Below, piece after piece: positions 24,301 to 30,798 of a stretch of DNA of 36,724 nt (positions within the stretch are counted from its first letter, which is position 1; each line of letters opens with the position of its first letter). The notes beneath the pieces are model-generated. The model did not search any database. It had not been told where the DNA came from and saw only the letters and a list, made by a program, of their open reading frames with translations. The position numbers and the translations under genes were made by a program. Source of the DNA: JAVWGW01 sp036651575 (GTDB lineage: Bacteria; Actinomycetota; Coriobacteriia; Coriobacteriales; Eggerthellaceae); contig JAVVXN010000012.1 in NCBI GenBank assembly GCA_036651575.1, positions 1 through 36,724 of the forward strand, in the 5' to 3' direction.

Positions 24301-24878
24301 GGCTCAAGACGCGCTATGATTACATGGCTTCGCAACTTGACGATCTCGAAACGGCTCGCCGAGCACTTTCGAAAATAGTTCGGGTTATCGATGAGCGCAT
24401 GAAAGATGATTTTGTTCGGACGTTTGAGATGATTGATGCCAATTTCCGTGAAATATTTTCCGTATTGTTTCCCGGAGGATCGGCGCATTTGACCTTGATC
24501 GATCCTGACGACCCGGAAAACACGGGCGTTGAAGTCAACGCTCAACCGCAGGGGAAGCGTATATCGAAAATGATGCTTATGAGTGGTGGCGAGAAATCGC
24601 TGACGGCTTTAGCGCTTTTGTTCGCGGTGTACCGTATCCGTTCGGCACCGTTTTATATTCTTGACGAAGTAGAGGCGGCGCTCGATGACACGAACCTTCG
24701 TCGTCTTGTCGCCTATCTGGATTCTTTGCGCGAAGAGGCGCAGCTGATTATGATTACGCATCAGCGGCGTACCATGGAGATGGCCGATGCGCTTTTCGGT
24801 GTTTCTATGCAGGCTGATGGCGTAACGAAAGTGGTCAGCCAAAAGCTTGACCGTGTATTGAAATATGCAAAGGGGTAA
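21327..24878 (+). CDS. smc: chromosome segregation protein SMC
   Basis: SMC is the ring-forming ATPase of the bacterial condensin complex. The 1183-residue protein has an N-terminal ABC half with Walker A GPNGSGKSN (31-39), a long coiled coil, a hinge (about 505-670) and a second coiled coil. The C-terminal half has the signature LMSGGEKSLTALALLF (near 1085) and Walker B FYILDEVEAALDD (near 1115). Length and order are standard. It starts with GTG at 21327, three bases after the rnc stop, and ftsY follows after five bases, the conserved rnc-smc-ftsY order. The kleisin partners ScpA and ScpB are not in the window. Confidence 0.98.
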   Translation: MYLKSLVLKGFKSFADRSVLSFEPGVSAVVGPNGSGKSNISDAVLWVLGERNAKNLRGQAMEDVIFAGSSARKPVGIAEVDLILDNSDGTLPIDYSEVALTRRMYRNGESEYLINGVIARRMDVLDILHDTGLGTGTHSIISQGSLDSILQSKPEDRRALIEEAAGVLKHKQRKLKSERKLEQMDAHVMRVKDVASEVARQLKPLERKAKRARAYQDFAVQLTELNVVLAVDDLRVLQKKWDEASGHEAGLAAQVEGARNRVERAEATVEQLQGTLQSKSFDAGELAQRYRRAQMALERFEANLLLLREKKHSLQRSDRDLAISLEEGKIKSRAAVVEQEKANEVLVQVCADKARAEAVLRHQTGARDALCAQVKDLSDALGVARNEQRILRGQIDGALRRQAETKEVLSSNLAHEKLIASHGKELEMQLERALRDCDLARDAAAQIATDSAVLQARDAVVRQTVAAALAAREAARLALDAARDRVANLKAEIQALEELERAQEAANPALAWVMENKDQFDAEMKPIAHVIKAPDHLEALLEILLGADLSALFVRDVSVASVVAHLLRSAVEVGDIVLLPQRGMRAKRVYPDSLDASVRLVEKLQYPPAYAEAVESLLGDVYLCSDSATAIACHEKQGADVRFATTDGFVIWQNGKISIGFKEVDDRGALARHRRLESLQSAFAETQKDCEQALGAQEAAEDAQRQAQAESLQVSQKLAEVRGKNDASLQEMKRAEEKLSALRREYEGLEQQRCAAQTALAAARPTAAELEKNLLQYNEDLAFSISQTKKQQRILDPLQAQVLQANEAISAANLEVTRFAERETYAQRLLLAREQEIAALASTYETAQKNLAAKHRVQDGIDPLLSLLETLSSSARRWTDSLEAETTHAQSASAGLHTSINAARDEARGAHQAFDEVNAVLSQARVDKGRLEVQVEAAIDIIVHDCDMPLEKALEMPILKDRAETEDKTFQLRRRIANMGTINPDAAVEYEGLKTRYDYMASQLDDLETARRALSKIVRVIDERMKDDFVRTFEMIDANFREIFSVLFPGGSAHLTLIDPDDPENTGVEVNAQPQGKRISKMMLMSGGEKSLTALALLFAVYRIRSAPFYILDEVEAALDDTNLRRLVAYLDSLREEAQLIMITHQRRTMEMADALFGVSMQADGVTKVVSQKLDRVLKYAKG

Positions 24879-24883
24879 GAGGT

Positions 24884-25798
24884 ATGGGATTTTTTGATCG
24901 CATCAGCGAGGGGCTCAGCCGCTCTCGTGATAAATTTAAAGAACAGATGAATGTGCTGCTTGATCGTGGTCCTGATCTGGATGAAGAATTTTGGGATGGT
25001 CTGGAAGAGGCGTTGATCTTAAGCGATGTCGGCGCTCCTGCGGCAACCGAGATCGTTGAGCGAATTCGAGACGAAGCGACCCGTAAGGCTTTGCCCGATG
25101 CCTATGCAGTACTTGATGTGCTGGTTGACCATATTGCCTCATCGTTTGCGGTAAGCGATACGAATCTTTTTGATGAAAACCCCGTGCTCGTGCTTTTTGT
25201 AGGCATCAACGGGTCGGGTAAGACGACGACAGTGGGCAAGCTTGCCAATGAGGCAACCGAAGCCGGCCGTCATGTTTTGCTGGGGAGCGCCGACACGTTT
25301 CGTGCGGCCGCAATCGAGCAGCTTGAGGTTTGGGCGACTCGCGCGCAGGTTGAAGTTGTCACGCGAGAGCGGGGTGGAGATCCCGCAAGCGTGTGTTATG
25401 ACACGATCGAGCGTGCGGAAGTGGTGGGAGCTGACATGGTGCTCATCGATACGGCGGGGCGTCTGCATACCTCCGATGATCTCATGCGTGAACTCCAAAA
25501 GGTGGTCAACGTGGTGCGAAAGCGTTCCGTGCTACCCGTAAAAACTGTTTTGGTTATCGACGCGACAACGGGACAAAACGGCATGCAGCAGGCGAGGGAG
25601 TTCAACCGAGCCCTTGAGCTGGATGGCTTGATTGTAACAAAGCTTGACGGCACTGCGAAAGGCGGCATCGCACTTGCCATTTCACACGAGCTTCGGGTGC
25701 CCATATATAAAATCGGTGTCGGTGAGGCTATCGAAGACCTGCGTGATTTTGTGCCTCAAGATTTTGCTCGTGCCCTGATCGGTGATTTCGGAAAATAA
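24884..25798 (+). CDS. ftsY: signal recognition particle receptor FtsY
   Basis: FtsY is the SRP receptor GTPase that docks ribosome-nascent-chain complexes at the membrane. The 304-residue protein has the NG domain: G1 GINGSGKTTT (107-116), DTFRAAA (137-143), G3 DTAGR (189-193), G4 TKLDGTAKGG (252-261) and the closing GVGE. It lacks the long acidic A domain of E. coli FtsY and begins with a short amphipathic helix (MGFFDRISEGLSRSRDKF) likely to bind membrane lipid. A GTAAGAGGT site precedes the ATG. ffh, encoding its SRP partner GTPase, starts 13 bases after the stop; the ylxM gene found between them in Bacillus is absent. Confidence 0.97.
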   Translation: MGFFDRISEGLSRSRDKFKEQMNVLLDRGPDLDEEFWDGLEEALILSDVGAPAATEIVERIRDEATRKALPDAYAVLDVLVDHIASSFAVSDTNLFDENPVLVLFVGINGSGKTTTVGKLANEATEAGRHVLLGSADTFRAAAIEQLEVWATRAQVEVVTRERGGDPASVCYDTIERAEVVGADMVLIDTAGRLHTSDDLMRELQKVVNVVRKRSVLPVKTVLVIDATTGQNGMQQAREFNRALELDGLIVTKLDGTAKGGIALAISHELRVPIYKIGVGEAIEDLRDFVPQDFARALIGDFGK

Positions 25799-25811
25799 CA
25801 GAGGAGGCGCT

Positions 25812-27227
25812 ATGCTGGATAATTTATCTGAACGTCTGCAACATATATTTTCAGGTCTGCGCGGTAAGGGTAAGCTGACCGAAAGTGACATCAATGACGC
25901 CATGCGCGAAATCCGCATAGCCTTGCTTGAGGCGGACGTCAACTTCAAGGTGGTCAAAACGTTTATCGCCAGCACGAAAGAGCGCTGTCTTGATGTTGAG
26001 GTGCTCGAATCGCTGACGCCGGCACAAAATGTGATCAAAATCGTGCTTGATGAATTGACGGAACTGCTCGGGCGCACGGATTCAAAGCTGGTACTCTCTT
26101 CTCGTATCCCCAACGTTATCATGCTGGTTGGTCTGCAGGGTTCAGGCAAGACGACTGCCGCTGCCAAGCTTGCGTATCGCTTGCGTCAGGAAAATCATTC
26201 CCCGCTGCTTGTCGCTTGTGACGTCTATCGTCCGGCTGCCGCCGACCAGTTGCAGGCGCTCGGTGACGAGATGGGGGTTCGTGTCTATCGCGGCGCGGGT
26301 GAAGACCCCGTAAAAATCGCGCTAGAGGGCATTCAAGACGCTATCGACAACCTGCGTGATGTCGTCATCGTTGACACGGCGGGACGTCTCCACGTCGATG
26401 AAGTGATGATGGAGGAAGCCGACAATATCAAGCGCGCGATCAAGCCCGACCAGATTCTCATGGTAGTCGATGCCATGACCGGCCAAGATGTGGTTAACGT
26501 GGCGGCAGCTTTTGCCGAGCGGGTTGATTTCGACGGCGTTATCATGTCGAAAATGGATGGCGATGCTCGTGGCGGCGGCGCGCTTTCCATCAAACAGGTT
26601 ACGGGAAAGCCGATCAAGTTTATTTCCGCAGGTGAAAAACCGGACTCGCTCGAAGAATTCCATCCCGATCGCATGGCGAAGCGTATCCTTGGTATGGGCG
26701 ATGTGGTGTCGCTTATCGAAAGCGCTTCGAAGATGCAAGCTGAAGAGATCGAAGCTGAGCAGGCAGAGCGCATGATGCGTGCCGAGCTCAATCTCAATGA
26801 TTTTATTGAAATGAATCGGCAGGTACGCAAGATGGGTGGCATCTCTAAACTTGTCAGTGCCTTGCCGGGCGGTGACAAGGCTTTGTCGCAAGGCCAGGTC
26901 GACATGGACGCCCTCGATCGTATGGAGGTTATCATTTGCTCCATGACGAACAAGGAGCGCGAAAAACCCGATCTGCTCAATGGGTCGCGTCGCAGTCGTA
27001 TTGCGGCGGGAGCCGGCGTGCAGGTGTTTGAGGTAAACCAGGTCATCAAAAAGTTCAACGAGACCAAAAAGATGATGAAGCAATTTATGCCCGCTCAAGA
27101 AGCTGGGGGCAAGAAGGGTAAGAAGGGCAAGCGGAGCAAACGGCGCCGGGGTTTGCCGGGCATGTCGGGTATGAACCCAGCTGATATGCAAAAAATGCAG
27201 GATATGCTCAAAGGGTTGGATGAATAA
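25812..27227 (+). CDS. ffh: signal recognition particle protein Ffh (SRP54)
   Basis: Ffh binds signal sequences and SRP RNA and works with FtsY. The 471-residue protein has an N domain, then the G domain with GLQGSGKT (107-114), DVYRPAA (137-143), DTAGR (188-192) and G4 SKMDGDARGG (246-255). The G4 motif uses Ser-Lys-Met-Asp where most Ffh proteins have Thr-Lys-Leu-Asp. The methionine-rich M domain occupies about 325-471 and ends MSGMNPADMQKMQDMLKG. The ATG at 25812 is preferred because GAGGAGG lies 4 bases upstream; an upstream in-frame start would overlap ftsY. SRP RNA is not in the window. Confidence 0.97.
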   Translation: MLDNLSERLQHIFSGLRGKGKLTESDINDAMREIRIALLEADVNFKVVKTFIASTKERCLDVEVLESLTPAQNVIKIVLDELTELLGRTDSKLVLSSRIPNVIMLVGLQGSGKTTAAAKLAYRLRQENHSPLLVACDVYRPAAADQLQALGDEMGVRVYRGAGEDPVKIALEGIQDAIDNLRDVVIVDTAGRLHVDEVMMEEADNIKRAIKPDQILMVVDAMTGQDVVNVAAAFAERVDFDGVIMSKMDGDARGGGALSIKQVTGKPIKFISAGEKPDSLEEFHPDRMAKRILGMGDVVSLIESASKMQAEEIEAEQAERMMRAELNLNDFIEMNRQVRKMGGISKLVSALPGGDKALSQGQVDMDALDRMEVIICSMTNKEREKPDLLNGSRRSRIAAGAGVQVFEVNQVIKKFNETKKMMKQFMPAQEAGGKKGKKGKRSKRRRGLPGMSGMNPADMQKMQDMLKGLDE

Positions 27228-27286
27228 ATTATCCTGTGTCGAAGATCGATTGAGAAGTTCTGTGCGAATGGGTTTTTTGTGAGAGC

Positions 27287-27315
27287 TTGCCAAGATGGCG
27301 TTTTGGCTCTATCAT
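27287..27315 (+). promoter_or_regulatory. probable promoter of the rpsP operon
   Basis: TTGCCA (27287-27292), a 17-base spacer and TATCAT (27310-27315) form a good sigma-70-type promoter in the 163-base gap after ffh. Transcription would start near 27322. It could drive rpsP-khpA-rimM-trmD. Confidence 0.6.
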
Positions 27316-27333
27316 TAGAAATTGCTGTTTTAT

Positions 27334-27348
27334 GGGGGAGCTTCCCCC
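27334..27348 (+). other. GC-rich hairpin in the rpsP leader
   Basis: GGGGGA-GCT-TCCCCC forms a tight 6-bp stem about 12 bases after the predicted start of the rpsP transcript. No T run follows, so it is not an ordinary terminator. It may stabilise the 5' end of the mRNA. Confidence 0.4.
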
Positions 27349-27390
27349 GGGCACAATAAGAATATAAGGAAACAAAAGGAGCTTACCTTT

Positions 27391-27636
27391 ATGGCAGTCA
27401 AAATTCGTCTCGCCCGCCACGGCGCTAAAAAGGCACCTTTCTACCGCGTTGTTGTTGCTGATGCGCGTTGCCCGCGCGATGGCAAATTTATTGAGCAGGT
27501 TGGCCGTTATAATCCCTGTTCTACCCCTAAGATGATCGAGCTCGATTTCGAGAAGATCGACGTGTGGGTCGCCAAGGGCGCTCAGCCGACCGATACCGTC
27601 GCTCGTCTGATGAAGAACGCTCGTAAGGGCGAATAG
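27391..27636 (+). CDS. rpsP: 30S ribosomal protein S16
   Basis: S16 is a small-subunit protein needed early in 30S assembly. The 81-residue product begins MAVKIRLARHGAKKAPFYRV, the family signature, and has the expected DGKFIEQVGRYNPC segment. The ATG at 27391 is preceded by AAAGGAG 9 bases upstream; the frame also continues upstream without a ribosome site. khpA follows after 4 bases and rimM-trmD after that, the classic rpsP-khpA-rimM-trmD order. rplS (L19), usually next, is missing from this location. Confidence 0.98.
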   Translation: MAVKIRLARHGAKKAPFYRVVVADARCPRDGKFIEQVGRYNPCSTPKMIELDFEKIDVWVAKGAQPTDTVARLMKNARKGE

Positions 27637-27640
27637 TACC

Positions 27641-27895
27641 ATGACTGATCAAGCGGCTGATATCGCAGGTTTAGTACGCTCGGTCGTTGAACCGCTCGTT
27701 GAATTCAAAGAAGAGCTCGAAATAGCTTCGAGCCTCGATGAACGAGGGAGCGTTATCGTTGAGGTCCGCGTAAACGAAGCTGATGCCGGGAAGGTTATCG
27801 GTCGTCAGGGGCGAGTTATCAAAGCCGTTCGTACGCTGGCTCGCGCTGTTGGCTCCCGTACGAATACCCATGTTGAAGTGGAGCTCATCGACTAA
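27641..27895 (+). CDS. khpA: KH-domain RNA-binding protein KhpA
   Basis: An 84-residue single KH-domain protein (YlqC/KhpA family). These bind RNA, pair with KhpB/EloR in several Gram-positives, and affect cell division and elongation. The RNA-binding loop reads VIGRQGRVIKAVRTL with a GRQG type GxxG motif near residue 53. The length is typical. It starts 4 bases after the rpsP stop, and its own stop directly abuts the rimM start (TAAATG), so translation is coupled. The neighbour order matches ylqC in Bacillus. The partner KhpB is not in the window. Confidence 0.96.
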   Translation: MTDQAADIAGLVRSVVEPLVEFKEELEIASSLDERGSVIVEVRVNEADAGKVIGRQGRVIKAVRTLARAVGSRTNTHVEVELID

Positions 27896-28420
27896 ATGAG
27901 TGCCTGGGCCGTCGTTGCCAAACTGGTGAAAGCGAAAACCCTAGAAGGAGGGCTTGTTGTGCGTCCCGCACACGGCCTTCCTTTTCTCTTGCAGGAGGGT
28001 ATGTCGGTGGTATTTGTGCCTCCGGTACTAAAAACTCCTAAGGGGGCACGGGTTGGTGAAATCACTGCTCTTAAGGAAGACTCCCGTCTCGTTTACTTTG
28101 ACGGCGTCGATACCATCGGGGAAGCCGAGACGCTCGTTGGCCGGTTCTGCCTGGTGAACAAAGGCGATCTTCCCCTTAATTACGCGGTGCACCCGGTGCA
28201 GTGGTGGGCTGGTTTTGCGGTCTACGATGCAAGCCGTGGCTTTCTGGGTACGGTATCTGAGGTTGTTGAAAACCCCGCGCAGCATCTTTTGTGCATCCGA
28301 AACGACGAGGGCGAAATCATGATTCCTTTCGTTGATGAGTTCGTGCGTAGCGTTGATGAGACCGCAGCGCGCATCGATGTCGATGTACCGCAATCCCTGC
28401 TCGATCTCGCAAAGGACTGA
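27896..28420 (+). CDS. rimM: ribosome maturation factor RimM
   Basis: RimM helps assemble the 30S head around S19. The 174-residue protein has the N-terminal beta-barrel RimM domain (about 1-90) and the C-terminal PRC-barrel (about 95-174), with the family pattern LGTVSEVVENPAQHLLCI followed by EIMIPFVDEFV. It begins immediately after the khpA stop and ends 5 bases before trmD. The N-terminal GxxGxxG-type region is weaker than in many homologues (KAKTLEGGLVVRPA), but the C-terminal barrel and the position leave little doubt. Confidence 0.95.
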   Translation: MSAWAVVAKLVKAKTLEGGLVVRPAHGLPFLLQEGMSVVFVPPVLKTPKGARVGEITALKEDSRLVYFDGVDTIGEAETLVGRFCLVNKGDLPLNYAVHPVQWWAGFAVYDASRGFLGTVSEVVENPAQHLLCIRNDEGEIMIPFVDEFVRSVDETAARIDVDVPQSLLDLAKD

Positions 28421-28425
28421 GCTTC

Positions 28426-29151
28426 ATGAAGATTGAAACGCTCTCAACCTTTCCCCGGATGTTTGATTCGGTGATGGGTACCTCGATGATGCGTATCGCT
28501 CAGGAAAAAAATGCTCTTGAATTTGTCGCGCATGATTTGCGTGACTGGACTCATGACAGACATCGCACGACCGACGATAGCCCCTATGGCGGCGGTCAGG
28601 GTCTTGTGATGAAGTGCGAGCCGATTTTTGAGGCGTATGATGATCTTTGCGCTGCATCCTCCACTAAACCCTATACGGTGTTTTTGTCCCCTGTTGGCGA
28701 AGTGCTTACGGAAGCCGTCGTGCGCGATTTGGCGGAATGCGAACACCTCCTCTTTATCTGCGGTCATTATGAGGGCATTGATGAGCGCGCTTACGCTTTA
28801 GCTGATCGCACGATTTCGCTCGGTGATTTTGTTCTTACGAGCGGGGAACTTGCTTCCATGGTGGTAATAGACGCCGTCGTGCGCAAGCTTGATGGTGTTT
28901 TGGGCGATGAGGGCAGTGCAATCGATGAGAGTTTTTACGACGGTCTGCTTGAGTATCCTTGCTATACGCGGCCTGCAACCTTTCGTGATGAGGGGGTTCC
29001 ACCCGTTTTGCTCTCCGGTGACCACGGGGCGATCGATCGGTGGCGTCGAGCGCAAAGCATCGAGCGTACGGCACGCCTCCGTCCTGACCTCCTCGCTAAA
29101 GCTGGCTTAACCGATCATGAACGCACATTTCTGAAATCTTTATCAAGCTGA
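28426..29151 (+). CDS. trmD: tRNA (guanosine(37)-N1)-methyltransferase TrmD
   Basis: TrmD methylates G37 of tRNAs to prevent frameshifting. The 241-residue SPOUT-fold protein has the conserved DSPYGGGQGLVMKCEP segment (about 51-66), LSPVGEV in the knot region, and the SAM-binding stretch CGHYEGIDERAYALADRTISLGDF split over residues about 112-135, plus the LTSGELASM motif. Leu replaces the usual Met after GGGQG, a mild change. It starts 5 bases after rimM with ATG at 28426. After its stop, 99 bases with no recognisable gene lead to lepB. Confidence 0.97.
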   Translation: MKIETLSTFPRMFDSVMGTSMMRIAQEKNALEFVAHDLRDWTHDRHRTTDDSPYGGGQGLVMKCEPIFEAYDDLCAASSTKPYTVFLSPVGEVLTEAVVRDLAECEHLLFICGHYEGIDERAYALADRTISLGDFVLTSGELASMVVIDAVVRKLDGVLGDEGSAIDESFYDGLLEYPCYTRPATFRDEGVPPVLLSGDHGAIDRWRRAQSIERTARLRPDLLAKAGLTDHERTFLKSLSS

Positions 29152-29250
29152 CCAGATAAGGGCACCAGCTGGGTTCGGGAGCGCTATTATGAGCACTTGT
29201 GATTTTGCACGGGTGCGCCCATGACGTTGCCCGCCAAGAAAGGAATGTCG

Positions 29251-29823
29251 ATGGACTCCGGCCAACATGCCAATTCGAAAACTTCAAGCTGCTTGGGGAC
29301 CATAATCAGGTCGGTGGTTTTGATCGCGCTCGTTATTGTGGCCACTTTTGCCTTGCGTACGTATGTCGTGACTCCCTACGAGATCCCTTCGGGGTCTATG
29401 GAGACTACGATCATGACGGGGGACAAGGTATTTTCTGAAAAAATTTCTTACTATCTTCACTCACCGCAAGCCGGTGATATCGTGACCTTTCCAAGCCCCG
29501 AAATCGCGGGACAAGTTCTCATTAAACGCTGCATTGCCACCGGTGGCCAAACGGTCGATCTTGTCGACGGTTCCGTGGTCGTCGATGGCGTGGTGCTCGC
29601 CGAGCCCTATACCAATGGGCTGCCAAGCATTCCGCTTACTCCTGCAGCAGATGTTAGCATCACCTATCCCTATACCATTCCCGAGGGAGATATCTGGGTT
29701 ATGGGAGATAATCGTACCAATTCAGCCGATTCGCGCTATTTTGGTCCCATTAAGGCCGCAAGTGTGCTCGGCCGTGGTTGTTTTACGTATTGGCCTTTTA
29801 ACCACTTCGGTGTGTTGAACTAA
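29251..29823 (+). CDS. lepB: signal peptidase I
   Basis: Signal peptidase I removes signal peptides on the outer face of the membrane. The 190-residue protein has one N-terminal membrane helix (about 17-36), the catalytic Ser49 in IPSGSMETT and the catalytic Lys92 in LIKRCIATGG. The conserved GDNRTNSADSRYFGP box lies near the C-terminus. The start at 29251 is preferred because AAGAAAGGA lies 6 bases upstream; ATGs at 29221 and 29245 lack that spacing. It is the only protein-export protease gene here, close to ffh and ftsY. In many actinobacteria lepB follows rplS; here it follows trmD. Confidence 0.96.
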   Translation: MDSGQHANSKTSSCLGTIIRSVVLIALVIVATFALRTYVVTPYEIPSGSMETTIMTGDKVFSEKISYYLHSPQAGDIVTFPSPEIAGQVLIKRCIATGGQTVDLVDGSVVVDGVVLAEPYTNGLPSIPLTPAADVSITYPYTIPEGDIWVMGDNRTNSADSRYFGPIKAASVLGRGCFTYWPFNHFGVLN

Positions 29824-29844
29824 ATACCCGTCACAAGGAGAGTC

Positions 29845-30798
29845 ATGGCAACACAAAACCCGTCCGCTGAAAAGTCTCTTGCATCCGCTGAGGTGCCGAG
29901 CTTTCAAGACATCATCATGAATCTGCAGCACTACTGGGCATCGTGCGGTTGCGTTATTTTGCAGCCCTACGATAACGAAGTGGGTGCAGGTACCAATGCG
30001 CCGGCAACGACGTTGCGCGCGCTTGGACCGGATACGTGGCGTACCGGCTATGTGCAGGGTTGCCGCCGTCCGACCGATGGTCGCTATGGCGAAAACCCCA
30101 ATCGCCTGCAGCATTACTATCAATTTCAGGTGCTTATGAAGCCTTCCCCCGACAACATCCAGGATCTTTACTTGGGATCATTGCGCGCTATCGGTATCGA
30201 TGTCGATAAGCATGACGTGCGTTTTGTGGAAGATGACTGGGAAAGTCCGACGTTGGGTGCCTGGGGTCTCGGATGGGAAGTGTGGCTCAACGGCATGGAG
30301 GTGACGCAGTTCACCTATTTTCAGCAGGTCGGGGGCTTCGAGTGCAGTCCTGTCCCCGTCGAGATTGCCTACGGCCTCGAACGTCTCACCATGTACATCC
30401 AGGGTGTCGATTCAGTGTACGACATCGTGTGGAGTCGCGGCAATGATGGCGTTGTTTTTACGTATGGTGATGTGTTTTTGGAAAACGAGCGCGAGTATTC
30501 CACCTACAACTTCGAAGTGGCGGACACCGAATTTCTCTTCCAGGAATTCAGCGATCGCGAACGCGAGTGTCAGCGGACGCTCGATGCGGGCCTTCCGCTT
30601 CCTGCTTACGACTGCGTTCTCAAGTGCTGTCATGCCTTCAATTTGCTCGATGCGCGGGGTGTGATTTCTGCTACGGAGCGTATGGCCTACATCTTGCGCG
30701 TTCGCACGCTGGCGAAGGGGTGCTGTGCTTCTTACCTCGAACACGTGGTGGGACAAACACCTGCCGACGCCGAAGGGAAGGGAAATGGTAATGACTAA
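29845..30798 (+). CDS. glyQ: glycine--tRNA ligase alpha subunit
   Basis: GlyQ is the catalytic alpha subunit of the bacterial-type (alpha2beta2) glycyl-tRNA synthetase. The 317-residue protein has the class II core: FQDIIMNLQHYWASCGCVILQPYD, RRPTDGRYGENPNRLQHYYQ split in the family order, FVEDDWESPTLGAWGLGWEVW, and the motif 3 region VEIAYGLERLTMY. ACAAGGAG precedes the ATG at 29845. Its last bases overlap the glyS start, so alpha and beta subunits are translationally coupled. A short non-conserved N-terminal tail (about 1-17) precedes the core. Confidence 0.97.
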   Translation: MATQNPSAEKSLASAEVPSFQDIIMNLQHYWASCGCVILQPYDNEVGAGTNAPATTLRALGPDTWRTGYVQGCRRPTDGRYGENPNRLQHYYQFQVLMKPSPDNIQDLYLGSLRAIGIDVDKHDVRFVEDDWESPTLGAWGLGWEVWLNGMEVTQFTYFQQVGGFECSPVPVEIAYGLERLTMYIQGVDSVYDIVWSRGNDGVVFTYGDVFLENEREYSTYNFEVADTEFLFQEFSDRERECQRTLDAGLPLPAYDCVLKCCHAFNLLDARGVISATERMAYILRVRTLAKGCCASYLEHVVGQTPADAEGKGNGND

